In this document: positions 1 through 12,800 of the stretch, piece by piece | Numbering within the stretch: the stretch's first letter is position 1 | Layout of the letters: each line of letters begins with the position of its first letter | NCBI RefSeq assembly: GCF_963678635.1 | Contig: NC_087065.1 | Coordinates: 1,304,001 to 1,368,000, forward strand | Source of the DNA: Symsagittifera roscoffensis | Taxonomy: Eukaryota; Xenacoelomorpha; Acoela; Convolutidae | Reading direction: 5' to 3' | DNA length: 64,000 bases | Program-made: the position numbers and the translations under genes | Notes under the pieces: generated by a model | Seen by the model: only the letters and a program-made list of their open reading frames with translations | What the model was told of the DNA's origin: nothing | Database searches by the model: none

Positions 1-227
1 TGCAAGTATGAAATCGCTATCTGTTGGTATTATGCTATTTGACTTTTCATTTGGCAAGTTAAAATATGACTCTATTACTCTTCCTATGTCTGGTTCCTTC
101 ATCTATTTCTGCCTTTAGGTCGCCTGTTTCTCATGCAACTTCTAATTTTTTATTAATAATTTAGCCATGTGGTTAAGTCCTACCAGCACGCCGCGGACAA
201 TAACTTCCATCGATATCATACCGGATA

Positions 228-843
228 TTAAGTTAATGTTGGACGCAAGAATGAGCAATTGCCCTTCCTGGGCTGCCCAGGAAGGAGCATCTTTGTCATT
301 TTTTTGTTTTTCCTGCTCTCTCGGTCTACGTCCTGAATCGTGACGCTGGTTTCCTTTGGATCAGAGGTCATTTCGTTCAACCACTCCACGACGCGCAGGT
401 TCGTTAATTCTTGTTCGTATGAAGTATGCTGCTCGTCGTCAAATTCCACTTCAAGTTTAGACCGATCGTCGATCCATTCCTTTTCTTGATCTTCGACAAT
501 GCCTAACTCCTGTGACGCGGGTATCTCTTCTAGGCCCACAAGGTCTTCCACTATTTTTTTCAGGTCTATCGTGTCTACTACGAAGTCGTCTCTGTAAGGA
601 TTATTTTGTCTTGTCACTTTGTCTTGTCTGCATTGAAAAGGGTAGATCCGGTTCAATGCTCTTGGGAACTTCTATCTGCTCGGGTTTTTCCCAATCCTCT
701 TCCGCATAGGATAAGGTTTCATCATCCGCCTCCATTACTTCATTAGGATCCATTAGCGGCGGACTTGTTTCTTCTTCCAGCACCTCATTCCCATCGATCT
801 TTTCCCTGGTGCCTTTCTCATTTACTTCGCAAGCAGGTTCCAC
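228..843 (-). pseudogene. Gypsy A post-integrase acidic tail
   Basis: Two overlapping minus-strand frames (843-601 and 656-228) give a strongly acidic polypeptide rich in Glu and Asp, with runs such as EEETSPP and EDQEKEWIDD. They are linked by one frameshift near 601-656. The position directly after the integrase suggests the C-terminal part of the pol polyprotein. I recognise no domain. The last part, near 228-300, is rich in small and basic residues. It belongs to the element and not to a host gene. Confidence 0.6.
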
Positions 844-1299
844 ATCAAGTAATCGCCCTCCTCCTTGACCTCAGGTATACACCAGTCCTCTGTGGATGAA
901 TTGTGTGGTTTGAATTTTTTAAAGTGCGCGGCTCGGCCGGTATTTAGTCTGTGAAAACGTCCCTACTGACGCACTTCCGTTATCAAGAATGGTCCCCTCC
1001 ACCTCTTCGGGAGTTTCTTCGTTCCTTTCGGTGTTATATAATTTCTGAAAAACCCACACGTAGTCTCCTATCGATTAAGCTTTTACACCAGCTGTTTTCT
1101 CGTCAAACCTTTTCTTCTGCCTCGCCTGAGCTAGTTGCGTATTGCGTCTACATAAATCGTTCATCTCTTGCTGGCGTCTGATTACATCCCTACACTGACT
1201 TGTGGCGATTTTTTCTTTCTTTCATACTCTCATGTTGAGTCAAATTCATGTGTGGACTAATTCCTGTGGTGGAATGCTGCGTACTCTTATAAGCTCCCA

Positions 1300-1683
1300 T
1301 CACTTGTGGCAGTTATCTATCCCAGTCAGTCCAATATTGGAACAACACACCCTCAACATCGACACCAGATTTCGATTTTGTCTTTCAACTGAGCCGTTCG
1401 TTCGACGATGATACGTCGTGGAATCAGCCGGAGCTACTTGAGTATGTCTCATGAGCTCCATAGTAAGTTCTCCTACAAAAGCCCTTCCATTGTCCGATTG
1501 AAATGTCATTGGACATCCATGTCTTGCTATCCATGTATTGATGAAATGATTGCATGTCTCTTCGGCTGGGGCAGATATGCAGGGTACTGCCTCTGCATAC
1601 TTTGTGAAGTGATCGATCATCACTAGAACCTGATTGTAGCCACTGTCTGTCATACATATCTTCTGGTGATCGATCTGTACCAC
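1300..1683 (-). pseudogene. Gypsy A integrase core fragment
   Basis: A 127-residue open frame carries the retroviral-type integrase core. Asp5 sits in QIDHQ, Asp64 in QSDNGRAF and Glu100 in NGSVERQN. The spacing between the last two is exactly 35 residues, the D,D35E spacing expected for an active core. The zinc-binding N-terminal part should lie at higher coordinates, where the frame is interrupted, and the C-terminal DNA-binding part is lost after about 1300. The enzyme would insert element cDNA into host DNA. The core is well preserved but cannot be expressed as a complete enzyme from this copy. Confidence 0.85.
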
Positions 1684-2378
1684 CTCATTGAACTCGGACG
1701 ACTCGATTGACTACAATGGGAATCGTAACTTCCTAGGATCTGTTGGCATTACAGACATGCTGTCACCCACTTCTTGTATGCCTTTTTCATTCCAGGTCAT
1801 TCAAAGCGTTTCAAGGTCCTCTCGTATACTTTATCGATTCCTTGGTGGCCCATCTGATCATGTGACCTGAATAAAAGTTCTGTTTGATAGAGTTGCGGCA
1901 TCAAACTTGTACAGGAATTGTACAGGACCTTCCTACTCTCTTTTTTTGCAAGCAATGATCCCATCCTTGTTCAGATACAACCTTCTCTCTTTCTGCATAT
2001 AGTATTGTCTCAAGATTGTGTAACTATCCTCTTCCAGATGTCCTTTGTCTGGTACCCCGTTTCCGATCCACCTTTTCCATTACTTGTCATGAGGTCATTT
2101 CTCTGCGCTCTTAGTACGTCCGAGAGTCTGTATCTCGGCTTCCAGTATGTCTTTATGACCCTCAAGTGACTGTTTTGCTCATCGGGCTGATGCGTGTCAT
2201 CTTCTATCTTAACACACCAAATTTTTGCCAATGGCTTTGTCTCTTGTTTGAGCGGTTGAAGATCAGTCCTGACAGACTCCTTCTGTGGTAAAAGGCTCAT
2301 CGAACGCTTTGATACCGCTATCATCCATAGGTCATCTGCTGCGTTATCAGTACCAATTCTCATATGGTAGCCATCCAA
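1684..2378 (-). pseudogene. Gypsy A linker between RNase H and integrase
   Basis: The minus frame at 2378-2010 opens with a DGYHM motif. It directly continues the RNase H C-terminus, whose own frame stops at 2384 after SMDQSYIG, so a frameshift or stop separates the two. The remainder to 1684 is broken in all frames and should correspond to the linker and the zinc-binding start of the integrase. No intact domain can be assigned here. Confidence 0.6.
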
Positions 2379-2383
2379 CCTGA

Positions 2384-3502
2384 CTATCCAATATAACTCT
2401 GGTCCATCGAGTACGTCTTTAAACAGGATAGGGCTCGGTTATCCACAAGCAACTTAAAGGAAGCGATCCCCAAGTATGCGCAAAACTTCTCCACGAATGC
2501 GACCACCGCAAACATTTCAGCTTTTGGTGCACCGTATTTCATTTGAGTGTCGCTCAACACCTTACTGCCATTTGCATTGTGACGGAGAACTGTTCTCCCA
2601 TTCCATTCTTGCTCTTGATGCAGTATTTCTGAAAAGGCTATCACTGAAGCATCAGTGTCGAGAACGCACATCCTTTTCTCTGTTGGCATGCCTAGTGGTG
2701 GCGCTACGCAAAACTCCCTCTTTGTTTTCTGGAAGGCTTCTTGAGCTCTTTCTTTCCATTCGAACTTCTTCCCTTTGTTGCGCATCAGTTGCTGCATCGG
2801 GTAAAATTTGTCTGCGTGTCCTTCAATGAACTCTCGGTAGAAATTCGCAAAACCTAGGAAGCTCATAAACTGCGTGTTAGTCCTGAGGGCCTTCCATGTC
2901 AATACGGCCTCCACCGCATCCGGATCCGGCTTCACGCCATGCCTGTCTACCATTCTTCCCAGGTACTTTAATGAGTCCCTAAGGATCTCCCATTTCGTTG
3001 GTTTGCATTTCAAATCAGCTCTCTTCATGCAGTCGAAGACCTCATCAAGTCTGTCAATGTGGTCTACCAAGGTGGGTGTCGCTATCACTACGTCATCCAC
3101 GTAGCACATCACAAGAACGCCATACTTCTTCGTTATGCAGATCAAAGCCTGAGCCATCAGTCTTTGAAAGGTCGCCGTGGTTTTGCACAAGCCGTAAGGT
3201 TTCCTCTTCCAATGGTACAAGCCCAATTCACATGTAAATCCAGTCTTTTTTCTGTCCATCTTTCGCAGAGGAACCTGCCAGAAAGCAGAATCCAGGTCCA
3301 ATGTTTTGAAAAACTTGGCATCACAAAGTTTCGAGAGGCTCTCGTCTATACGTGGTATCGGGTAGGCGTCCCTTTTGGTCATCGCGTTCAGGTATTGAAA
3401 GTCGCAACATAATCTTAGCTGTCCCCCTTTCTTTTTAACTATGACAACCCCACGAGCGCAAGGTGACTTTGAGGGTTTTATCATATCGTATTCGCTTGAC
3501 AA
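2384..3502 (-). pseudogene. Gypsy A reverse transcriptase and RNase H
   Basis: A 372-residue uninterrupted frame. The RT fingers and palm are visible, with catalytic Asp69 in TLDLDSAFWQV and the box Tyr134-Val-Asp-Asp137. RT connection sequence with LGRMVD and FLGFANFYREF follows. RNase H begins near residue 278, with Asp282/Asp284 in LDTDAS, Glu329 in PKAEMFAVV and Asp354 in LLVDNRAL. All expected catalytic acids of both enzymes are present, so this is the least damaged part of the element. The frame starts at a convenient Met inside the RT; the true protein is a polyprotein that would begin in gag or protease. Its product would copy element RNA into DNA in cytoplasmic particles. Confidence 0.9.
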
Positions 3503-4803
3503 AAAACAACAACCAATATCCGCCTTATGTTTTGAAAAAAAAAACGTCTGCGTTCCGATTTAAAACTGCCCTTGGCAACTCAAACTCTCCTTCACCTGTC
3601 TTTACCTTTAAATTGCTCTTTCTCTGGCAAAACTGGTTTGTCAGATTCTAATTTGTATGATGATAGGCGATCCGGAAAATTCGAGCTACTCGACAGGTAT
3701 CATCCGTTTCGGAACTCATTGAAATTAGTTTGTTTAAAGATTTCATTTCATTGATTCTTTTTAAAAGCAGATCTGGACAGTCTTATACTCGATGCTACTT
3801 CAAGTTTGGCGTTTCTTCATAGTCCGTCCTCATTAGTAAAGCGTAGCCAAGTTTCCTTCCTCGCTGGATTTAAACCGTTGTGTCCGGTGTATTCAACAAT
3901 TTACTCACACACAGCCCATTTTGAGTGACGGAAAAGTTTCGGCCTAAAACCAGTGAACTTTGACTGGTTGGGTTGGGTACCGAGCTAACTTGCTTACTAT
4001 CACTCAATGAGTTCAAATTTTTTATCCTGAAAATTTCTACTACTGCCTGCCTGGGCTGTAGTTTTACATTTCTGTCTGAAAATTTGGTATCTTGTGCTCC
4101 TCAGTTATTATGATTCTTACTGGTCGCTTAATATACTTCCAATCTGGTTTTCTAATCCTTATCAGTCATTTTATAAGGCCGATCATCACGTCGGAGTTCC
4201 TGACAAATTCGCGCCCCAAAATGAACTGATCCGAATTGTCCAGGTTCTTCACCACGCGAAAACTCATCCATAGATTTTGTCCTCCCATGTGGAGGACTGT
4301 TATTTGAGTTCTCCCAGTCACTTAGATTGCTCTGCGGTCAGCGGCTGCTATTTCCATTTTTTCGGTATCAGGTCCTCCCTGGTGAAGCCCATTCGTTCCC
4401 ATGTCTTTATCGGCATAACACTGACTACTGCTCCTGTGTCTAGAAGTCCTGTTACTCCGATCTTTTTTCCATCGTTGTCTAGCAGATGAGCAGTCACGCC
4501 TGCTTTGTATCCAAAGTGTACCGCATCTTGTCCCATCATGGCGCCATGACTAATTCTACGGACCTTCATTTCTTCCTGAACCAAATTTATCTGTCCTATT
4601 TGGTCATTGTCTGTTGTGACGTAGGTCTTGGTGTAAACACTAACACCATCCACGTTTAACATCACTTGGTATGGTCCGTATACTTCCACGTAACGCCCGT
4701 GAAGTTTCCTTATTCGAGTGCCACCCATTGTCAACAAGGCTCGCTCAGCTCTCGATTCAATGTGTGGCTCTGCTCGTCTCAGATAATCCGCATACATTTC
4801 CAA
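3503..4803 (-). pseudogene. Gypsy A protease and linker to RT
   Basis: The minus frame 4803-4348 ends with a retropepsin-like active site: Asp122 in LLDTGAVVSVMP, preceded by about 120 residues of nucleocapsid-protease linker. After 4348 the frame is lost, and the 850 bases to the RT show only short pieces in different frames, so the second half of the protease is broken. Retropepsins cut the Gag-Pol polyprotein. The catalytic D-T-G is intact, but the truncated fold argues against function. Confidence 0.75.
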
Positions 4804-6540
4804 AAGTGTCCCGCCACCGAGATTATTGAATGTATCTTGCTTCCTTGTGGCACCATCCCGAATTTCTGTCCGAAGATCACGTTCAGCTTCATGCTCAAAC
4901 TGCTACGTGCCTTCGTTTCGTCTACCTCAGATGATTCAAAGTCATTGAGCTGCTCTTGAGCTCTCTCGCTTTCGAGTTCGAGCTTGACTTTTTGTTCTAT
5001 CTCTCTCGCTGCCAATTCTTTTGGAAATCTCTTCAAGGCATCACTTGCTGCTGCTTTATAGTGTAGGTGCGGTTTCAGGCTCTGTTCTACTGGTTTTTTC
5101 TAGCACGGCTTGCATCTTCTTTGTAGCCAGTTCTTGCGGTTTTTCTTTCCCTCGGGCTTCCGCCTCGCTCATCAGGCGTGCCTTGCTGGCTTTGACGCCT
5201 GATAAAGCTTCCTCATGCCTTGGGTGCTTGATTTCCGTCACTGCATCCCAAAATTGAGGGCAATCTGACTTAAAAAGACCCTCCAAGTTGCAGAAAATAC
5301 GTCGAGGACCGAAGTTTTCAATTACTTTTCTCATTAAATCTTCATGATTGATTTCCGACGCATTTTCGTCTTCGATACTAAAACTAATCGGATTCAAGCC
5401 CTGCTTGTATGTTGGGCATGCTGATACATGATGGTCTCGCGAACTGCAGATTGCACAAGAGCGTCTCTTGTCCATGTCGTCCTAGGTTTGTACCAGTTTT
5501 TCCCCTGGCTTGCAGGTCCATTGTTAAAAATTCAATGATTGTTTTTATAGTAAATTGATCTCATAGGAGGCTTCAGCAACAGATAAGATATTCCATGGAT
5601 TTTAGTCGCAGTTCCTCCGGTGTAGGTGCATTGGTTGAAAGAGGTGTATAGTGCGTAGCTTACATTGTCCTAAGTTCACGCCATTCATGATTTTTGAGGC
5701 CACTGACAAGTTCATCCTGCTATTTGAGTTGGCTGGTTGACTACGCCTCCTGAGCATTTCTATGTCATCGAAGAACTTGTCGATTGTTTAGTTTTCTTGT
5801 TGCCTTTGTTTCTTGAAGCGCATAATAGCTTGGTGTCCTTGCACTACTGAGCCAACGCGATTCAACAGGATTTAGATTTTTTTCGGCTGTGTCCCGCTGG
5901 TTTTGCTTTTTGGCCATCACGCAATTCAGGGCTGTACCTTCCAAGTTGCTGGTGAGCGCACTGCATTCTTATCTTTCTGTCAAGTCTTCTTCCTCAAAGT
6001 GCATTTTCATAACCTCTATCCAGGCATCTATACAGCCGTCAGATTCAACCTTATAACATCTTGGTTTCTTAAATATCCTTCTAGACTTCTCGCTGCGCTC
6101 ACTGGAAAGTTTCCAAGGACTTGTTCAGGGGTTCAAATGCCGTGGCATTGCCGTTGCATCACGCGAATTTCCCGCTTGATCGTTAATGATTGTTGTTTGA
6201 GGCTGTGAAATTTCCCCTCTGTCCGAATTGCTGGGCTGATATCTTTGATTCGAGTGGTTCCAGTTTGTGGAATCACTGCTCCCAGTCTCATTTGCGTCTC
6301 GCATAGGTCGTTTTTTCGAGATCGGTCTGCTTCCAGTAGAACCTTCTCTGATATTCGTTGGACCCCTCGGCCTATTGTTCCCAGTGGCGTTGCTGGATGA
6401 GTTACCCCTTCCTCTTGTGGATTCATAGGTCCCTCCTCTGTTTGGATGCTCGTTGAAGTTCACTCTCGGCTCTCTGCTAGCCTCTCTCGAGTGTGCTCCT
6501 CTATTTCTAGATTCGCTCCTGTTTCCAAAAGTTGAAAATA
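4779..6540 (-). pseudogene. Gypsy A gag with CCHC zinc knuckle
   Basis: The frame 5475-5056 starts with a zinc knuckle, Cys7-x2-Cys10-x4-His15-x4-Cys20. A second, degenerate knuckle follows near residue 60, where the C-terminal Cys remains but the His is replaced. A Lys/Glu-rich probable coiled coil continues in the next frame, 5036-4779. Upstream, 6540-5480 shows an Arg/Asn/Ser/Gly-rich stretch (6530-6125) and then capsid-like pieces broken by stops and shifts, so this is a dead gag. Sequence above about 6540 changes character abruptly, which I take as the end of recognisable element sequence. Confidence 0.75.
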
Positions 6541-8433
6541 AAAACGCTTGGGTAATTTTTAAAATTTTAAGTGAAAAATGAAGAAAACCCCAATTTTTTT
6601 GCCAAAATATATTTCCTTGTCTTAACAAGATACCAATTAGTTTACAATTTGGGTTTCTTTCCAGAATTTGCAGGTACTCGTAATATTACAATAAAAATTT
6701 ACATTTTCATAGGAAGCATTAAAAAAACATAGCAAAAACTTCGAGATTTCTAAAACTTTTCCATAAATTTGAGACTCCAGCTATTTTGTAAATAAACTAA
6801 AGAATTTTGCACAAAAAATGGAACTTACCCTTCGAAAGTTACCATCTGAAAATTACCATCTGAATTTCTGAAAGATATGACCAAACTAAAACATATTGAT
6901 CATTACTCCCTTCACTAATATACAGGATCTTCTGTGCATAGAATGATAAACAATGCTCTATCAGCCAAATCGGTTGCAAATGTTTTTGAAACATACCATC
7001 TTCACACTCTAAAAACCTATAACTAATCCTAATACCCATTCTCTATCTTTTTACATAGACTGAGGTTCCCAAATTTCTTACCTATCTATATAGGTATGAT
7101 TTTTGGTAAATATAATCTTAAAAATTGCTGCATATGCAAAATCGGTCGCCACAAACTTTTTGAAACTTACTATGTTGCAATCTGAAACTTGAATATATCT
7201 TAATATATAGGAAATCTACTCCCTGTCTTAATTCATAGGGTGAAGGTAGAATACTCTATTGCCTATCTTAAAGCATGGCAGTTTTCAGCCCCCCCCCCCC
7301 TCTCCTGGGACGGTTTGTCTCCAAGATATAGTATTCTGTTTTATACGATCGGGAAAAGTGAATTACAACAACTATTCTTCAAATATGTTTTTTTTTCAAC
7401 GTACAAGTTAAAAAAATACACATGGGTAACGTTGCATTGATACAATGTTTAAACCTCCGAAGCGTTTTTCGTAGTTGAGTTATAGTGGTTCCGTTTCTTT
7501 TTCCAAATCCATTTATTGTTTTTTGAGTTTATCTGTTGTTTGTTTGCCTGATGTTCTTTTCTACATTCAAGACTTCGGAGACTATGTTGAGGCTCTGTCT
7601 TATTTCCCAAGAACCCCGGCGACGTGTTTCTAGGGTGCTGTTCTTGTGAAGTCAAGAACCCTACTTTTTAGCCTTCTGAGCCCAATTTTTCCTGTTTTTG
7701 GCTTCTAGAAGTGTTCGCAATAGTCAATTTCAAGGGGTCGGCTTTCAGGAGTAATTGTGTTGGTCAATGTTTAGGGTTGTTTAAGTTTTAGGTGTGATTT
7801 GTTTTTAAGGGTAGCAGGTATGATCAATTTTGAGGGGTGGTCAGTTCTAAGGGACGGCTGGCTTTTAGGTGTGTTTGGGTAGGTCATGTTTAAGGCGTAA
7901 CCGGAATTCGGGACTTGAAATTCTGATAGAGTATCTTTCCTAAGAAAATTTTTCCTCAAATTAGATTTAAAAACTCAGCAAACTAGAAAACTTTGAATGG
8001 AAATTTAATGGAAATTTGGGAATCATAAACACAATTCGAATCATTACATTATCTATTGAACATCTTGGTGGTTTGATTTTGTTCAGATTAATTGGTTTTG
8101 TTTAAGAATTTGCATCAATTAAACGATTGGAACAATGTTTGAAACTAAACCTGCCAATAGTTCTCGTTGCTAGAAGGAAAGTTGGATGTAAAAGTTTGCA
8201 GTAGAACTTTCAATGATTTTTTTTCTTCTAGATAAAAAAAAAACAAAATTTTTGCATCCCAGCCGATAATTTGAAATCTTTAGACCCCCAAAACTGGCAT
8301 AACTGACCAGTTCAGACGGTTTGAAAGTAAACATGTTTATATTGACCAAAAGAACGTGGCATGTTTGAGCCAACAAACAGTGTTGAAGAAAATCATATAA
8401 GTTAGGTTCTGGTAGCACTTCTCTTTCTTATTA
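6541..8433. other. No gene seen; AT-rich DNA with weak repeats
   Basis: I see no coding exon here. There is a C run at 7281-7293. Two diverged copies of about 100 bases share AAATCGGTTGCAAA-like sequence (about 6955-7060 and 7130-7230). A G/T-rich stretch at 7680-7900 repeats motifs resembling TTTTAGGTGTG and GGTCAATTTT. The part just below 8434 would be the 3' untranslated region of the minus-strand tetraspan gene, but I found no clear AATAAA close to the stop. Confidence 0.6.
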
Positions 8434-8591
8434 TCAACAGAGTCCGCATTTGACTTCGACTAGAAGTAGAATTGCACAGACCAGTAGACCCCCGCTGAAG
8501 AACCAGGCGCACCAGGTGAACGCTTTTGTCTGGGGCCAAAATCCGCCATTATGATCTGTTATCAGCCCAGCCGCAATTGTGGCACACAGAA
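8434..8591 (-). CDS. Tetraspan protein, last exon (end of TM3, TM4, stop)
   Basis: On the minus strand a long pyrimidine tract ending in CCATAG precedes position 8591, a strong acceptor. The exon opens in phase 1 and encodes LCATIAAGLITDH, a Trp-containing loop (GGFWPQTKAF), then a hydrophobic span with TWCAWFFSGGLLVCAIL, and ends VEVKCGLC before TGA at 8436-8434. The first residues complete the third membrane span begun in the previous exon, which supports joining the two. The frame stays open upstream through the pyrimidine tract to an ATG at 8637, but that stretch looks like intron and is not taken as coding. Confidence 0.75.
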
Positions 8592-8799
8592 CTATGGAAG
8601 AAAAGAAACACACCACTCTCAAATAAATCACTCTCATCCGTTTCCTTATATTTCAGAACCTTTGAAAAAAAAATTGTGCAAAAATAAAACTTCAAACATT
8701 TCTAGAGCATGTTCTAAATAGCTTACACATGCAGATGTGAAAAACTCGTTATAGGTTTTAACAGATTTTAAGAAAGTGAAAGCAGATTATAGCCTTGGG

Positions 8800-9690
8800 T
8801 CGAGGTCCGCCGCATAAAAAAAAACGAACGACGTGACAAAATTCGGCCATTCTAGACCGCTCCAGCTTTACATTGGCTATTCCAGGCCGGCGCGATCGAA
8901 ACTTGACATTTCAAGAACGATGAGACTGAAAAAAGCCACTGCGACTGGCGCGACCTAAAACAACGTAGCGACCGGCGCATTATAGGAAAAAGACGTGAAC
9001 GACGCGATAAAAAAAATCCGATCTGAAATTTTTCGTAAGTCGCATCGCTCAGGTCTGTTAGTAAGTCGGGCCACCGAAGAGTTTTTCTAAGTTGCACCGC
9101 TTAGGTGTTTTCGAAAGTCTCACCGCTTAAGTATTTTGCTAAGTACCGCGTAGCAATCGGCGTAGCATAAATTTTTTTTAGACACGCCGCTGAAGTATTT
9201 TTCAAAGTCGTAGCCTATGCATCTTTTCATAAGCGCGCCGCTAGAGTCTTTCGTAAGTCGAGCCGCTCAGCTCTTATCGTAGCTCGCACCGCTTAAGGGT
9301 TTACTCCAGTCGCGGTGTTAAAGTCTTTTCTTAAGTCCTATCGCTTGAGTCTTTTCTTAAGTGCTGAAAATGTTTCTTAAATTGTGCCGCTTAATTTTTC
9401 TAAGTCGCGCCGCATAATGTTTTCCTAAGTTGCACCGCTTAAAGGTTTTCCTGAACAAGGCTGCCTAAATATGTTCATAAGTCGCGTCGCTGGAGTCATT
9501 TCCATTGACGTGTCTCTTAATTCATTTTGTAAGTCGCGCCGCTTAAATTTTTTCTCAGATTGTGGATCTGGAATCTTTTCTTGAGTCACTTCGCTTTAAT
9601 TTTTTTTTCATAGGCTCAACCGTTTAAGTCATTTCTTAAGTAGCGTTCATGTTTTTTTTCTAGGTCGCGCTGCTCAGAGGCATATATCAA
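8800..9690. repeat. Degenerate GC-richer minisatellite, unit about 26 bp
   Basis: From about 9030 to 9690 a unit close to TAAGTCGCGCCGCTTAAGTC plus TTTTC is repeated many times, with heavy divergence and small length changes. From 8800 to 9030 related GCG/ACGCG words occur in less regular order. It lies inside the last intron of the inferred tetraspan gene, just outside the left arm of the giant palindrome. The CpG-rich motifs stand out against the AT-rich surroundings. No coding frame is convincing. Confidence 0.8.
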
Positions 9691-9862
9691 TTGTTTTTTC
9701 AAGCATAACAAAAACACCAAAAACAACTGAGGCGTGCAAATAACTTACTATGTCTTTTTTACTAAAAGTCTTACAAACAATTACAAAATCAAACATCCGA
9801 GGTTTGTCTTATCTCCGATATGCTCTGGTGTCTATCTGTCATTTCACTAACTTCTCATTGCC

Positions 9863-12800
9863 ATTTTTCCTTCGTTTTCAATCTATTTTGTGTTTTTATC
9901 GTTTCTGATTTACAACTGCATACTCTCTCAAATTGTTTGCTAGGTTGACTTTTTTTGCGCTCTCTAATTCAACGGTAGGTTATACTTTTTCTTTCGCTAT
10001 CAGTATGTGATAGGACAAAGGCGCAGCTGCCAAATTACGTGTCAGAAAACAAGAGTGACTTCTGACACACATTTCGACAGCTGAATTGTTATACTATCTC
10101 ATGCTGGCAGCAAAACAATGTATAATCAACCGTTAAATTAGAGAGCGAAAAAAAAGAAATAAATCAAGTTATCTATGTTCAAAAAATTAACCGCGGGGCG
10201 GGTTGGGATCTGATCTTGTAATATGAAGTCATCTAAGTGATATCTCGTGACAATGAGCGATATCCAATTATGATTTTAAATCAAACCAAAACCTGAGAGG
10301 TGACTTCTATTCAAAGTGAGAATTCATTTCTCCAAAATTTAACAATCTCTCTTTCAAACAAAACAATGCAGAAAATTATACTCTATTCTGGACATTCTGT
10401 GTTATGATGTCGCATACAATTAGTGAAAAGTCAGGAAATACCAATCTCACTAAAACCAGGATCACGCACACTAAACTATATTACTTTTACTAATTATCAC
10501 AGACACATATTTTTTCTCCTAAAGCTCCGTCATCCACTTGGAATCATCTATAAAACCTTCTTCCCAAGTTTCTTTTATTTTTAAAGTATTAACCTACACG
10601 GAAAAATTTGAGGCCAATTGACTAACATCTCGTGTATTCAGCCGATTGTTGTAGCCTTCATATGTATTTATTGTTCTCAGATTGCTCTGCCTAGAGTGAA
10701 ATTTTTTGATAATTAGTAGCAATTGATGCAACCAAGTTGCTCCGAAATTGTTTGAAAAGACGCCAAGTTTTGTAAGCCGCGCAGTCAGTATTCTTGTCGT
10801 GTTTCTTGAAGTAACTCATGAAACTTTTGGCGCACATAATCACTGATAGAAAACCTATGGCATTGAACTTTCGAATATATTAGTTTAGTCTTCCATCATA
10901 CTTCAGGTATAAAAATTCCGTTATTCTTAATTTTTAACAACATTGCGTTGGTGAATTGAAAATATTTCCTCGAATTCTGAAGTTATGTTTCTACTGTATC
11001 TTGGAAAGTGTGCTTCCACTGCTGCCTAAAACTCAAAATGTTTGAAACGCGGCCTTGAGTAGTTATTTGTTTTTGAGAATGTCTGAGAGAATGTCTCTGG
11101 TCGCGATTACAGTTTTTTTGTAACTTTGGGCAACTGACACGAGTGGGTATTGGAAAATGCAAATTCACGCCTCAAGGTTATCACAAATTATTTGAAGTTT
11201 AAATTTTTCAAGCCATATTAGATATCAGTTGTTCAATTTGCCATTTGGGATTTATGCCATTTGGGAAGTTAGCATTAAATCATGTCTTTTGGCACAGCGA
11301 GGTTGATTTATATTCCAGTTCGATACTACTACCGCTGACTATTAATCAGAATCTTCAATATTTGCTCCTACATTCTTTGAAGTAAGCGTTTCCAACTATG
11401 CTTAAATTGAGTCAAACAACTGTGCAGGGACACATTTTACACCTCTATAGCTTACGCTAACAAACCAAACGGTTTTTATTTCAGAACAAATTAAGAATTT
11501 AACCAAAATAAAAGAAAATATTTGTCAGGACGCACCTTTTATAAAATTAATTGAGAATTATTTTTGTTCTCGAAAAAATCAGTTGTATATCACTTAGTCT
11601 TAACACATGTGCATTTTTGGAAAACTGTTTGATTTCTGGCATTTTCCAAAAAAAAACCACGAAAAGTCACTTTACGGAATCAATTTCAGAAAGAAGCATA
11701 GCAGAATCACAAGTTTTATAGCAAACCAAAATACGACACGCCTGCGATCAAATTCAGATACTTGATTAAATAAAGAAAAAAGAAAAATCTCAAAAAAATG
11801 AATTTAAAAACTACAGTTCAAAAATAGAAATATAGAAATTTATGTAAAAAAATTGACAACCACCATACACGTAACAAATTATACCACCCCAAATATACAC
11901 TTAGAAACATATACCTAGAAACATTAATTTTTTTGACAACCTTTCTTATATAATAAAAAATGAAATGTTTCTATTTGAGTTAAGTGAAAACAAGGATTTA
12001 CATTGTGGAAAAAAAATATTTATTTGAAAAACTCCAAAAAATAGATGTAGAAAAGATTTTTTCAAAATTCAATTCAAGCCAAGCGTTTTTATCAGCATAG
12101 TACCAATATTATGCAAATTACTCAAAAAAATTAAGAATATATACAAAAAAGATGAAAATCTGTTTGCAGAAAATTCAAAATCAAAACTTCAATTGAGAAG
12201 TTCAACGTATCTCTAGAAGAGTATTCAGCTCCTTCAGGAATTCAGAGAGATTTTTTTTGTTTTTCCAGGTAAAACAAAGGTAATTTTCCCATACCCTGAA
12301 ACAGATTCACATGGTTAGTTTGATGTCTAAACTTGTTTTTATGAGAATGAATACTTTGTTTACAATGCACAAAACTTGAAGCAATCTTCAGAAAATTTAG
12401 ACAAATCAGCAAGGTCGCATTTCACAACAACAAATGCTACCTTGAGTGAAATTTCTGAAGATTCTTCTAAGATTTGTGCCTCGTAAGCAAAATGCTCATT
12501 TCCATAAACAAAATTTTACAGATCAAACTTACCAAGTGAATTTTTTTCAGGGTATGGGAAGAATACCTTTGTTTGACCTAGAAAAACAAAAAAATTGAAT
12601 TCCTGAAGGAGCTGAACTTCTCAACTGAAGTTTTGATTTTAACTTTTCTGCAAACAGATTCTTTTTTCGTTGTGTAATTTGCCTAATTTTGGTACTACGC
12701 TGATATAAATGTTTGGCTTGAATTTAATTTTAGAAAAAAAATCTACATTGTAATTTTGAAGAGTAGAAAATGTTTGTGAGTTTTTCAAATAATTCTTTTT

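Larger units (their letters stand above)
180..6540 (-). mobile_element. Ty3/Gypsy retrotransposon A, decayed
   Basis: Read on the minus strand the order is gag (about 6540-5060), protease (about 4440), reverse transcriptase plus RNase H (3502-2384), integrase (about 1683-1300) and an acidic tail (843-228), which is the Ty3/Gypsy order. Catalytic motifs of RT, RNase H and integrase are still readable, but the reading frame is broken many times between domains, so no full polyprotein can be made. No pair of long terminal repeats is visible: the 5' side stops at about 6540 and the 3' side runs out near the window start. It is either truncated or continues beyond position 1. The element lies downstream of the minus-strand tetraspan gene and probably outside it. 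Confidence 0.9.
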
